A stretch of DNA of 64,000 nt from Ulota crispa (Eukaryota; Streptophyta; Bryopsida; Orthotrichales; Orthotrichaceae): contig OY987248.1 in assembly GCA_963920765.1 (NCBI GenBank), positions 4,870,539 to 4,934,538 of the forward strand. The letters run 5' to 3'. The notes beneath the pieces are model-generated. The model had not been told where the DNA came from. It saw only the letters and a list, made by a program, of their open reading frames with translations, and made no database searches. Shown here piece after piece: positions 37,405-51,200 of this stretch; position 1 is the stretch's first letter; each line of letters begins with the position of its first letter. The translations under genes and the position numbers were made by a program.

Positions 37405-38852
37405 AGAGAACACTAATTAGACTCCTAACCAATTGATATGTGATATACTGGTTTTCTTTGTATGCTGAATGTTGTATTACCCATACATGTCCATCTTACG
37501 CAAAGCGTGTGTTTGTAGTAATGTTGTCATCATGAATAGTGTGACATAAGCCTTCACTAAACAATTTTGCTATCCTTTGGAGAACCTCCCTTTGAAAGAT
37601 CATAACCATGGGCGGTCATTAGTTAGAGTCTTTACAAATCGATTTGTGAGACAATTGTTTTTATTGTGAAGTTGAATGTTACATTACCCATACATGTCCA
37701 TTTCATGCAAAGCGTGTGTTTGTAATTACACTGTAATCATGGATAGTGTGACATAAGCCTTCACTAAACAATTTTGCTGTTCTTTGGAGAACCCCCTTTT
37801 AAATGATCATAACGATGGGTAGTCATTAGTTAGATTCTTTACAAATGGATGTGTGAGATATTGGTTTATATTGTAAAGCTGAATTTTGATTTACCCACTC
37901 ATGTCCATCTCACACAAAGAATGTGTTCATATGAAAACTGTCATCATGGATAGTGTAATACAAGCCTCACTAAACAGTTTTGCTGTCCTTTGGAAAATCT
38001 CTCTTTGAAAAATCAAACCGATGGGCGGTCATTTGTTAGATTCTTTACTTACAGATTTGTGAGATATTAATTTTTTTTGTAAAGCTGAATGTTGCAGTAC
38101 CCATACATGTCCATTGCACGCAAAGCGTGTGCTTGTATTTACACTGTTATCATGGAATATGTGACACAACTAAAGCCTTTACTAGACAAGTTTGCTGTCC
38201 ATTGGGGAACATCCCTTTAAAAGATCATAACGATGGGTGGTCATTGGTTAAATTCTTTACACATCCATGTGTGAGATATTGGTTTGCTTCGTAAAGTTGA
38301 ATATTACAATACCCATACATGCCCATCTCACGCAAAGCATGGGTTTGTGTTGTCATGGATAGTGTGACACAAGCCTTCATTAAACAATTTTGCTGTCGTT
38401 TGAAGAACCTCCTTATTAAAGATCATAATGATGGGTGGTTGTTATTTAGAATCTTCACTTACCGATTTGTGAGATATTGGTTTTCACTGTAAAGTTGAAT
38501 GTAACATTATCAATAAATGTCCATTTCACGCAAACTAAGCGTGTGCTCGTATTTGCACTGTTTTCATGGATAGTGTGACCCAAGTCTTCACCAAACAATT
38601 TTGTTCCTTTGGAGAACCTCCCTTTGAATAATCATAACAATGGGGGGTTATTAGTTACATTCTTTACAAATTGATTTTTGCGATATTGGTTTGCTTTATA
38701 AAGTTGAATGTTGCACTATCCAAACATGTGCATCTCACGCAAAGCGTGTGTTTGTAATTACATTGTTATCATGGATAGTGTGACACAGGCCTTCACTAAA
38801 CAATTTTGCTGTCGTTTGAAGAACCTCAAAGCTCATAACGATGGGTGGTGAA
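37405..38852 (+). repeat. 207-bp tandem array, seven units, directly 5' of IFT74
   Basis: Anchor cccatacatgtcc (or variant) occurs at 37480, 37687, 37894, 38100, 38312, about 38509 and about 38719, giving a period near 207 bp. Each unit contains a short palindrome cacgcaaagcgtg, atggatagtgtgacacaagc, cactaaacaattttgctgtc and a conserved cataacgatgggtggtcatt. Units differ by scattered substitutions and small indels. The array stops abruptly about 420 bp before the IFT74 start codon. A single related segment lies upstream of the adenylate kinase gene. Confidence 0.9.
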
Positions 38853-39273
38853 ATCAAACCCTAGCCCTAAGCGAATCCTCCGATGCCCTCCTGTATGCAG
38901 CAGCAGGCAAGCAACGAGCATCGGAATCCGAGGGGGGAAGCATTCGTAGTTATGCACACGACGAGCATCATGAGATTTTCAGCTGCATGGAATCCATGAC
39001 ATTGCGAGTATCGCCTCCGATTTACCCCTCACCAAGTGAATGCAAAATTCGGTTCTGCCTTGACACAGTTGGCCAGAGCCATGCCATGACGAGAAAACAC
39101 GGGAGGACGTTCGCATTAAGTTATCATGATCGAACGAGAGGAGAGCGGAATGAGAGAGAGGTCTGTTGGAATGAGAGAGGGAAGGGTTTGAGATAAAGGA
39201 GTTTCACTGTGTTAGCTTGGCCGTGGGACGCGACGAGACGAGAAGCGGTATCTTGAAGTTGAGCCGCAGGTCC

Positions 39274-42200
39274 ATGATGGGGTCCATGGTGGGCTCATCG
39301 GCGGCGTCATCGCAAGCAGGAGACTCGCCGCCCGCGAGGCGCGCCCACGCGCACCACGCGCGACAGATGAGCTCGTTCAGCAACGCGGGGCGGCCGCCGT
39401 CCGTGCAGGGGTCTGTGCGACCCTCGACGTCCCGCAGCATCCGCAGCCTTCGCCCTGGCACCCCAGGTAAGGTAGAAGCACCTAAATAAGACACAGCATT
39501 CGTTTACGGATGAGCCTGTATCTGATCCATATCTGATCCATCAGATACAACGTCATATTCATTAAATTGGAACTAAACGCTCATTTTGGGATTTCTACAA
39601 ATTTAAGGTGATCACCTTAAACTGACACGTGCCCTCACTTGAGAGGAGAAATTTGTGAGAGACAAAATCTTAGTAGCTTAAATTGTTTAAGATAATTTTT
39701 TGGGTTTAAGGTGCAGTGCAATTTGGGAATCTTGTTTTCCCAATTTAATGAATATGACGTATTACCCAAATCAGACATGCAAGTCAGTTAAAGCTATTAC
39801 CATATCTGAGTATTGGAACATAAATTGTGTAGGTGACAGCATGTGGCATGCTCTTTCTGATGTCGCATTTGCATTTCAAATACAAGCAATTCAATGAGGG
39901 TCTAGTGTTCACAATAGGTGTGTTTAAGGAGTTACCTTCAACAATTTGAAGTTTATTCATATGATCTTGAAAAATTCCAAAAACAAATTTTCAGCACTCT
40001 TTGCTAGATTCCTAACCCTTCTCCAATCTCAGAATCTCAATGCACACTCCTGGTGAATTGTTTTAACAAAAGTGTCACATTTATGTGCTTCTACCTTACT
40101 CCCTCCCTCATACAATCCCCAACCATGATGAGCAATCCATCAAGCATTGCGTAACTGTATGTGGCTTTCCTTCCCAGATTGCCATTTTAGGGTTTCTCCT
40201 CACAAGGTCCAGACCTTTTTCTATTGTCGTCCTTGAAACGCGTTATTCATTAAATTGGGAAAAAGCTTACATGTTGGGACTTTTCAATTTTTCAGTTTTT
40301 AGAGTTTTTAGGTGATTTAGAGTGAATATTTTGATGATTTCTTCAAAACCTACTAACATCAATGATGAAACACCTCACAAGAATTATCAAAAAGTTCACT
40401 TCAAATTACCAAAATATTCTCACAAATGAAAATTTTAGTTTTCCCAAAATACATTTTGGGACAGTGCTTTTTCCCATTTTAATGAATAACGCGTTTTGAG
40501 GAAAAAAATACTACTGCAAGTCTTGAAACTAGAGAGACAATTTTTTTCTCCAAAAAACTCAAAAGTGTTATTCCCGAACATCATCTATCACCATGAACAA
40601 TGTAAGGTAAGGTACAACAACTTGCAAAATTACAGAATTTGTTGAATTGAGAGGATAGTAAGAGTTCGAAACCTAAAAATTTGACCACCCTAATCACCAC
40701 CCTTTGAAGTAGCCTATCATTATCCAAAAAAATTACAGAGCTGAAGAAAATTTCTTTCTTACCCGGGTTGAACTGTCAAAGTTAAGACTTTTGTGTAGTT
40801 CAAATGAGTTGTCAGCAGCATCAAGCCTCAAACATGTCGTGTTATTTTAAACTGCAAGGATTGGTCTTTTCCAAGTCAAAACTGAAAAGATTGTTTATTT
40901 AAATGGCAATATTTCATTAGAGTGATGCAAAGAGTCTGTGGACCCTAGAAGTGAGCAAAACAGAAGTGAGCAAAATAAAACGCTAAGATTTTGGGAGGTG
41001 GGAAGGAATGTTGAAGTTGAAATTGTAACAATAATGCATGTTTTGTAAAACTGCGTACGCATCTTGCACTTCAAAACGTTGCTGCTAGACCCCTCTTCTA
41101 TTCTCATGTTGCTTGCTCATTTGATATGACGCCGGAACATCAACATTTTAATGAATTTGAGTTTTTGACCTTAATCCTTTGTGCCCTTCCAATCTTGAAC
41201 CCAGTTTGCACTCCGTGACAGACTCACAAACAAGTAAAAGCAGACAGAGGGAATAGCTACCATAAGCTCATGAACGCAACGAACTAAACAGCCTGTACTT
41301 AGATTATGCTTGCACATTTCTCTTATAAAATGATGCAACCTTTGAGACTTGGCAAAAGTCTCAAGTGGACAAATATGCAGTGCTAGAGTGCGAAAGCATC
41401 CGGGATCCGGAGCAATCATGTCAAAGCTTAAAACTAACGTCCACTGGGCAATGCAATGCTGCCATTGCCTGATGGATAATGATGCTTTTGCTGTTGTACA
41501 CGCTGTGAGTGTGAAGGGGGATCGCTTGGGCTCAACCCTGATGTGAAGGTGAACAGCAGACCGCTCACTCAACAAGGCCTGGTGACGTCGCGCTCCTCTT
41601 GCCAAGGTGCCTCCATACATTCCTCAGCTCCTCCCTCCCCTGCCTTCTTCTTCTCCTTCTCCTTCTCTGTTTCTCTCTCTTCTGCCTTCCGACGTGCTTG
41701 TTTCCACTACAAGGGAACAACGTCAATTTGGACATTTTTGGTCAAATTGAACTTGTTAATTTGAACATTTTTTGTCAATTTGGACACATTTAGTGAATTT
41801 GAAGTTTTGAACGTATTAATTTTGGATACTTTATCTTGTACACCTAATAGTGCATTTAGGTTGTCCCATACCAATCTCTCAACATTTTGCACTATTTAAA
41901 TACTTACTGCACCTACAGTAATTTTCAGCAATAATTACTGCAACAAAAACCGTTTACTGGCTTTGGCAACAACAACATAGTTGCAAGATGACAAATCAAC
42001 TAAGCTCACGTGGTAAACCATGTGTTATCTTAGTATCTAAACAATTTTAGGCACCTTCAAATGGCCAAGCCATGAATCATGAGGTAACTTTCCATGGTAA
42101 GGCAACCTAATTGTTAAGGCAACCTAAATGCACTATATGGTGTAGAATTTTGAAGCAGTGAGATGTAGAAGCGGAGCTTGCTTGAGCTGTGCTTTAAATT

Positions 42201-45200
42201 CCATGCATGGTGTGTGTGGACAGGGCCGGGTCGGCAGGTGCAGGACAAGTCGTACTTCGTGTCCAAGCTCAGGACCCGGAAGCAGGAGCTGCAGGCAGAA
42301 CTGGACGTCATGCATGATGAGATTGAGAAACTGCAGAAACGAGAACCTGCCAACGCTCTTCTGGAGCACAAGTAACAACTGTCTTTCTTCAATAATTACG
42401 CTCAAATTCACCATAGTACTCAATAATAATGTGCGAATTGTTCAAGTCCTCAACCCACTACTTAACCCTTAAAGGACGGATGGATCACTATGGCCTGCCC
42501 TATTTGTAGCATTCTATAGTGTTTTGCACATGGGCACCAGTAGTATTGCTTCAAAAAGCTGGAAAAGTCAACAGTACATGGTGCCCTCATGAAAATTGCA
42601 AGAAGTGCAGCTTGGGAGCTAACACTATGTTTCTGAATCTTATCATAATTTGAGTTACAAAAAAAATGAATGCATCTCAAGAGGTACTTTTTTGTCTTCC
42701 ATGATGGACCATGTATTTATGATCACTTCTGAAAAAGATTCAGATGAAAAACAACTTTTTTTTGAATCACAAGATATTTTATCAGAACTGGAGGACATTT
42801 TTCGTCCTCCTCAACGTTTAGGGGTTAATGTCCACCATTGTTTGTATTTTTTATATTCAAGAAATCAAATTTTAGCTTACTTATTCATAGACTCACAAGA
42901 AAATTGTGCACATTGTCATCCTTAGACCCTATAGCGTCAATTTTGTTGAATTGGCAACTGTGCCATTACCTTTGGCGTTGTTTGCACGGCCCAAACCTAA
43001 AATCTATATTGGTCCTAGTTTGTGGATTGACATAACTTTTAGTGTACAAATACTCCAAATGAAACAAAATTGTCATTATATACAATGATTTGGTTTCAAT
43101 TGGATTTGGTTGCTAATAGTTTCAAAATGTGGATGCTGTCCCAGTTAATTGAAAATTTTGTTCAGTAACCACAATCTAACAAAAAAAGAGTTCGTTTTGG
43201 AAGCTCACAATGCATAATTGTCAAAACATATTTTTAGCTTTCAATAACAGGGTGTCTGTCTTGTTTATTTTATTAATCTCTTCAAACAATTTGCTTCTTT
43301 ATTTGGAGTTGCTTCGATAATTCAATTCATCTCTTGTTCATCTGAAAGTGACCACTTTTTACTTTACTATTACGATTTTGAGCAAGAGGGTTGCTTTGCA
43401 ATGCTTTGGTGCATGCAAAAGCAACCACCTTCTCAAAATTTGAGAAGAAACTATGCAAACAACTTTTAGAATAGACAAGTTCATCAGGTGTCAAACTTTG
43501 AAATCACCTTTTTACTGCGAATGTCCATATTTTTTATATAGTTAAGAGGAGGTCTAATAATGCATATGGGCACTTACTCGTGTAATTGCCATCTTTCAAA
43601 AGATTGTTAATGGAACTCATTGAGCCCTTTCTACTGCCACTAACACTGCCTCCTGGGAGGAACAAAATGGGTTTTTAAGCTACATTCTTAGATCTATTCA
43701 GAATTTGACTTGTGGAAGTTCATTTTTAAGATGTGTACCAGACAAGGCAAATTCTAAGGATATACATGAAAAGCGCAATTTTAGTTCATTAGGGGGTCCT
43801 TAGAGATGGTTTCATGGAGAGCCTAGTGTAATAAGCTAAAAGGGTTTCATCTAATGTGTATTTTGTTTTGGATGCTCCCTATAGACAAAAGGGTCTGAAT
43901 GAGGAGGTTATGGCGTTGAAAGCACAACTAGGGGACTACAATATGGTCATGGAGAAGGTCAGTGCTTCTCAGCTTAACACGGGTGTGAATGTTTGGGGGC
44001 TTAGAAGGCGTCAATAATAGAAGGAAATTTTGAAAAACATCCATATATTTTGTCTTATTCTGAATAATATCCTCATAGTTTTCAAAATCGCAAAAGTACC
44101 TTTGTAGAGGTTATAAAAAGCATCTATAGTGCAGTGATACATTGAACTGCATGCAAGCTCAAGGCAATGCTTCTATGTCCAATTTTGCAAACATTTTGTT
44201 TGTTGAAGGCAAATCTTTCAGTTGTGAAAATTAATATGCACACATGCAAAAATATGTGAGTACTAGAAAACATATTTATATCAAAAATGAGACAATAGTT
44301 TAACAATGAAGTACAAAAACAGAAGAGAGGAATTTAAATCATGTATGGGTGGTCGCGGGGTGATTATACGTTTTTTGTTGGGCACGATATAATTGTACCA
44401 CAATACTATGAAACCCCTAACTGGTATTTTTGCAAACTTGAAAACTACAAGGGTCTTTTTCTGTTTACGGCAGAATATAGGGATGTTTCTCAAATTTTCC
44501 CATAACAGAATGGGATTAGCAAATACCTTTAACTCCTCTAAAGTCCACCTGACAGATTGCGGGAAAATTCAGGTTACATGTTACACTTTTTTCGGCTAAA
44601 AAAAAGTTAAAAAATGGTAGATGTTAGAAGGTTGTGTTCGTAAAGTACGGTTTCAAAGGCATCTGCACGTTGAACCTCATATTCAGTAAAATGGGAGTTT
44701 TCTATTGAAATGAGAGGTAATGTAAAGGAAAGTTGATGAAAGATTTTATGTCAATCCAACTCAATTTGAGCTAGATTGACAAAAAAAATTCAAATTTTAC
44801 CTAAAATTAGGAGGTTTTACTGCAATTTAGGTCGACTCGACCTAAATTGCAATAAAACCTTTCAAAACTACCTTGAAATTGAAAAGTTTTATGTCTCCTT
44901 TGGTTATTTTGGGAGGTGCCCAATCTTCCATTTTATTGAATATGAGGTTGTTGAGGAGGCAACTGCATCAACATCCATAAAAACATTCTTGAAGGAACCA
45001 CTTTTCAACACCCACTTGGTGATCTCACAAAAGTGATGTTTCTTGTTTGGATGTTTCACGTTTGGATGTTTCATGTTTGGATGTTTCATGTTTGGATGTT
45101 TCATGTTTGGATGTTTCATGTTTGGATGTTTCATGTTGTATGTTTCATGTTTGTAGTAGACTTCCATGAAGTGGGCTTGAATGCTAAAGTCTCGTGGTAG

Positions 45201-48200
45201 TGATCAGGTGGCGGCAGGGATTGGCTTGGATGAGCTCAAAGAACAACTCAAGGTTGCCAAAGACAAAAATGAGATTGCAAAGGAGAAAGTTGATCAATTG
45301 TTTAGCAAGCGTACTTGGTGCGTGCAAATCACTCTTGAAGAAATTTGTGTTTTTTTTTACAATCTCTTTTGGATGTCCACTAGTTTTTATGTTAACAGTG
45401 ATATTAAACATAACATTAAGATGTTAGTTTTAACATCAATTGTAACATAAGAACAAGTGAATGTCCAAAAAATTTGTCAAAAAAGATGAGTTTCTTCTAA
45501 AGTCATCCTTGGCTCTTAAAAGTGTTTTGTTTGTTGAATTGTGTAAAAAGAGTTTTGTTTGTTAAAATGGCACAATTTGGTTGAACACAAGATTAAGCGT
45601 TAAGTGTCATAGCCTTCCATGAATGCTGCAAGTTGCTTGCATTTTTGGATTATGCATAACTTGTCTTTTGCATTGTACATAACTCATTTATTTACATCAC
45701 ACATAATCTATTTTTTGGATCACTCATAACTTATTTTTTGGAGCACACATAACTTAGTATGGATCCATGATCAAAGAAAAAGCTGGATGCAAATAATCAT
45801 GTTAAATTACCAGTTTGTTATTGTACAGGCTTGACCAATTATCTAGAACATGACGATTGTGCATTCTATTGCCCATTCTATTGTAGAGTCCCTCACTTTG
45901 TTGAAGGCACTAGCAGTGTACCAAATCATGTGAGGTTTATTGAATTGACACTTTTGAATGAGGAATTTACCACAAGAACCGGCTTGACCATTAAAGGGCT
46001 AGAAAGAAAACCCACGTGAGTTGTGTGGAGACAAGTTAATTATTGAGTTCAATAAGCTGTATCGTACTTTATCCTCATTCCTCATTTGTGAGTTGTGGAG
46101 AGGATCTTTGTGGTCCAAGGACAAATGCAACTTTGCAATCTTCAACAAGGGTTATGGCACATAAGTAACACTATCAAAATTGTGCCAAATTACCAAAAAA
46201 TACTATGCAACTAATTATGTTGTCCTTTCATTGTGAGTCCTTCCCATCAAAAGTCTCTATTGCCATGGCAACCCCCTTTTGAAGAAGTCAACTCCTCACC
46301 ACCTCTAAATATCACAAAACATGATTTTAGTAGAAGTCACTAGCGCATTTTTTTTGGGCGAAAAACAACCAATTGGCAACAAAGACAACTAATGAAAGTT
46401 GTTCCCTCCATTTATTGCCCAATCACGTGCGCTCTTTTCAAATCTAGCAAAAATAGATTCATAAAAAAAAGCCCTAAAACTCACATTGGAGTATTGGACT
46501 TAATGACTCTAACACCTTGCGCAAGGTAAAGATGCTTTGTTTTTTATTGAACAAGGGTAAAAGGAAGTACTTGCCCCTATTTTGGAGTTGTCATTTTATC
46601 CCCTTCAAAGGTTTTAACACTCAATTTGAATTTTTGAAACCGATTTTGAATTTAAAATTCCCAAATTCAATCTCAAAAATGGTAAGTTTCTAAGCTCTTA
46701 CAATTTTGGCATTTGGTACAGCAAAGTTATCTGCTCTAGCCCCAAAGACAAGGTGTAAGAGCAATGGATTTTAGCATGAGATTTAGTGTGCTCCTACAAA
46801 ATATAAATGAGATCATCTCTAGTGTTGCTTTGCAAGGGTAGGACACACTTTAACCCCTAAGCGCCCCAGCGACAAGATCTTGTCATTGGGGACCACCACT
46901 TGATCTCACTTTTTCTCTTTATTTGTACAGTGAAAACAATCGTGGCTGGTCCCCATCAGCAGAGAAGGTAGTCCTTTCTCAAATTCTGAGGTCACTTTTT
47001 CTAAATGTTATTTTCAAAGCTCTGGTGGCCATTAAACCCCCCATTTTCTCCTAAACCCTAAAACAACTCCGGGTGCTCAGGGGTTAAGCATGGATGATAA
47101 GTCCTTTGAGCCCCTCAAAATACTCTCATGACACTCCATCCTAGTGTGTCAAACAATGGGTTTTCAAAACACTATTCTTCCTAAGTTTAATGAGCTTCAT
47201 CTTTTATTTCCCTTAATGAATGATCAAATGACTATGTATGAGCACATTTGAAGAGCAAGAGTGAAATACAAAAATATGAGGACTTTTCAAAAATAGATGT
47301 AATTTCTCAATGCTTCAAATTGGCAAATAAGGTTGGAGATGCTATTCACCAAAGGGATGCCTGAGCCTTACCCTCCAAATTCATAATTTGTAAACAATTA
47401 TATAATCTGGATTTTGGCAGCATAGAAGAAAGCTACAAAGCAGCTGAGCAGAAAATACAATTTCTGGAAGCTGAAATGGAGCGACAAGTAAATGACCTCG
47501 TATGTAATTATGCCTCCCACGTCATTATTATTGCATAACTCCAAAAAAAAGTTAATATATAATCTGCTGTTTTTGTCCTTGGCCAAGTGCATTTTGTGTT
47601 GAAATTGTTTTGCAGATGTAGATTCTTGGAAAATATCTGAAATAACTTAACTCCTAAACATCAAGGAGGGTATGGGCAAAACGTAGATGCATTATAAAAT
47701 GATACTTTTCTAACTTTGATGAATTTTGCTTCAAAAGAGAAAACAAGAATCATGGTATTTGGTAATTATCCATATAGTCAAACATTTATAAAAAAATGGA
47801 TTTTTATTTAATGAATTTAGAAGCATTTATCATTTGATATTCACCAAAATTATAAATTTTATTCATAGATTTTAAAATTCAATATGACTTGTTAAAAACA
47901 AACATTCTATCATAAATTTCAAAAATGCAATCTTTTCAAAGGAGAGAACATCATTAGTTTCCCAATTTAGTAAATTTTATAAAATTAGCAAATATTGAAG
48001 TGTTTGTCTTTGAAAAATTCTCCTTGATGGAGTTTAACTTGGATTGACATGATTCAAGTTGGGTTGGAAAGTAGACTTTATTTTATTTTTTATTTTTTAA
48101 AATTTTTTTTCATCTTAGGCAGCCCGTGAAAAATGGGCAACAACAAGAAAATGGTCAATTGGGCGCTTAGGGGTTAATTAGTCCTTTTTATTAGTTTTAC

Positions 48201-51200
48201 ACTTCATACCAATTTTAGCCTTGATGACTCCACTAGTAGGCCCAAAACAAACGGTCCTTACCAACACAAACAAGCTCTAATCAACACAACTCTGTTCAAA
48301 AGTGTCCAAATCATAACATCCAAATCAACAAAATAATATTGTTTGTTTCTAGCAAAGCTCACAAGAGAGTATGATTAAGGTAGACACACTCAAACATGAG
48401 TGTTTAAGGGTTTGGAGTACCACAAGATCTTGGAAAATTGAGGAAAAAAAAATGTGGGATTAGCCTTTCAACAAGCTATCATGGAATGTCATTTTTGTCT
48501 AGAAAATTACTATAAAATATTCTACATTAAAGGGCAAAGGTTACAACTCATAAGACCCTAAAAGCAACAAGAACACCATATTAGGTCATCTAGGCAAAAG
48601 GGTACATTTTGGGACTTTTAGGTTCTAAGTGATCACCTAGAACCAAGCTCAAGGTTTTTTTTTGGGTACACGTGCCCTCTCCTGAGAGGACGAATTTGTG
48701 AGGGAAAAAATCTTAGTGGCTCACACTAAATGTGATACCTTTGAATTTGGTTTAAGGTAACTTTTTGGGTTTAAGGTGAAGTACAAAATGATACCTCCCT
48801 TTTTCCCAAATTACCTAGTATGGTGTTCAAGCAACTACAGACTAACCTTGAAATTGCTTGAATGTTTTCCTATACATGTATTTGACGGTACCAATCCCAA
48901 CCTTCCCAAACTAAGCTCCTAAATTAACATGTGACAAAATTTGCTTGTGCAAGTGGCATTCAATGCTCCACTTTGGACTGAAGAGTGTGTGAAAAACACC
49001 TCCGATGTAAAGTAGAGGTGGTCGGTGATGGGTATGTTTACCTTACCTCAGAAGCTCTAACAATGAAGTGTTGGTTCTACAGGGGCCTGAAATCAAAGCT
49101 CAGTATCTCGAGCTCCAGAACGAAGTTCGCACGCTTGCTGCAGAAGAGGAGCGACTGGAGTCAGAGCTTCAAGATGTCACCGTCAATGCCCAGTCTTTAG
49201 AGCAGGTTGGTTGCTTCCATCAAACCCGCCATTTCAACTTCTGAATCCTGAACTCCCAAACCCTAAACACCTCAATCCAATAACAACTGGCAAATGAAAA
49301 ACACAATCCTCACCAAGTATAACCCTCTACCAGCTTTTTTCATGCCCAGAAAACAGTGGCATTTGTACAGAAACTTCTAGGAGTGGAAAGCGTTTTTAAG
49401 GGGGCGGTTCACATTATGTTTCACGTCCCAAGTCCCGCTAAAATTTGAGAACCTCGTTGGTGTAAAGTCAAAAGTTGGAATTTGGTGCTTCACACTACAT
49501 CCCAAATCCCATGTACTGGTTTCTTACATTGCAGCACTTTTTGGAAGTGTTGGGGCCAAAGAAGGTGGAACTTTAGTCAAGGTTTGAGTTGACCATTTTG
49601 CTAAACCCAATTTTCAACACAAGTTTCACCAATAATTTTGCGTAAAATGTTCCTAACATACTTTAGTACTCTCTCTTACTTTTAATAACCCAACAAAACT
49701 AAGATTTGATATTGCAATGAGACTTGCAAAGATGGGACGTGGGATGTAGTGTGAAGGGCCCTTAAATATAAGGACACGATGTCCATGTTCAAGGGCAAAG
49801 CCCAAGGGGCACGCGCCCGCACACTTAGGTGTGAATGTCTTTTAGGGCAGTTGGAGTCACGTCTGCCCGCACACTTAAAAATGTCTAAACATGACTATGA
49901 ATCTATTGCAAATCTACCAGTGAAATTTTATTTTGTTATTTTTTTTTTCAAACTTTCTATTCTTTGTCTTGCACAACTTTGCAGCACTAGAATGCATTTC
50001 ATAAGAGTACAATGCTGTTGCAAACAAAATGTTCAGTACAAGGAGCCAAGTTTTCAAATCAGCTTTTTGTTTGGCTGGTTGTTTGTAGGAGCTGGCCTCA
50101 GCGCCAATAGAGAAAAAAAGAGCAGTTTTGCTGACAGAGCAGTTGCTGATTGCTGAAGCAGAATTAAGCAGACTCAAGGCTGAAGAACCACCTACCCTAC
50201 AACTTTCTCCAGAGGAAGCCAGAGGAGCTATGCTGCTCAAGGTTCCCCTTTTTATTTATTTATTTATGTAAATACTAGTAAAGGCACCCGTCGGTCTGAC
50301 AATAAGTATTACAATTTCAAGCCCAATCATGCAAAATATTTACCCCGCAAGAAAACAAATCTTGCTTTTTATCTACACACTACTTTGTCCATGTAGTAAA
50401 ACATTTGTCTTTGTGTACAACACATTCTCTTGCAACAAAGTATTTTTTTTCTATACCCATAGAGTTTTTTTCCCACGCAATAAAAGGAACGTCATTGTTT
50501 TCTCACGCTATAAAATGTTATTTATTTTTTGCCTAAATTTTTTTTTTATACATGTAGTAATTATTCACGAAGTTTTTATATATTTTTGTTTTTTACCCAC
50601 GCAGTTTCGTTACAATTTTTGTACTTTATCCACACAAGTTTTTACTTGTATTTTTTTTACCCATACATTTTTTTCCCACTCAAGTTTTACCTATGCAAAT
50701 TTCTTACCCAAGCAAGTACATTTACCCACATGGTAAAAATATTGTGGTTAAAAGATCGCCAAATTGGTAAATTGTATTCTGTTATTATATACAAATTTTT
50801 CTCACGCAAGTCTTACTCACACAGATGAATACCCACATTGTGATTATTCACACAAATTTTTATATATAATTTTTTACCCACACAATTTTGTTTTGTCCAC
50901 ACATTTTTTTCACATACAAATTTTACCCATACATTTTTTTCTCACGCAAGTTTTTAGCCACGTACGCTTATTTACCCACGTGATAAAATGATCGCAATAA
51001 AAGGATCGCCATAGTAGTAAGTCTTATTTATCTACACATTTTTTTCACATACAAATTTTTACTCATACATTTTGTTCTCAAGTAAGATTTTACCTATACA
51101 AATTTTCACATACGCAATTTTTACCCACAAAGGCTTATTTACCCACGGGGTGAAATGATTGCAATAAAAGCTTTGCCAAAAGGTAAAACTAAATTTTGTT

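Noticed and set aside
39467-39472. Donor GTAAGG at 39467 for IFT74 exon 1
   Set aside because: It is a good consensus but leaves phase 1; all acceptors found before SRPLTQQGL are phase 0, so GTAGAA at 39472 is preferred.
50329-50991. Overlapping hydrophobic frames rich in Phe, Tyr, Leu
   Set aside because: Produced by the T/C-rich degenerate repeat; three overlapping frames look alike in composition.
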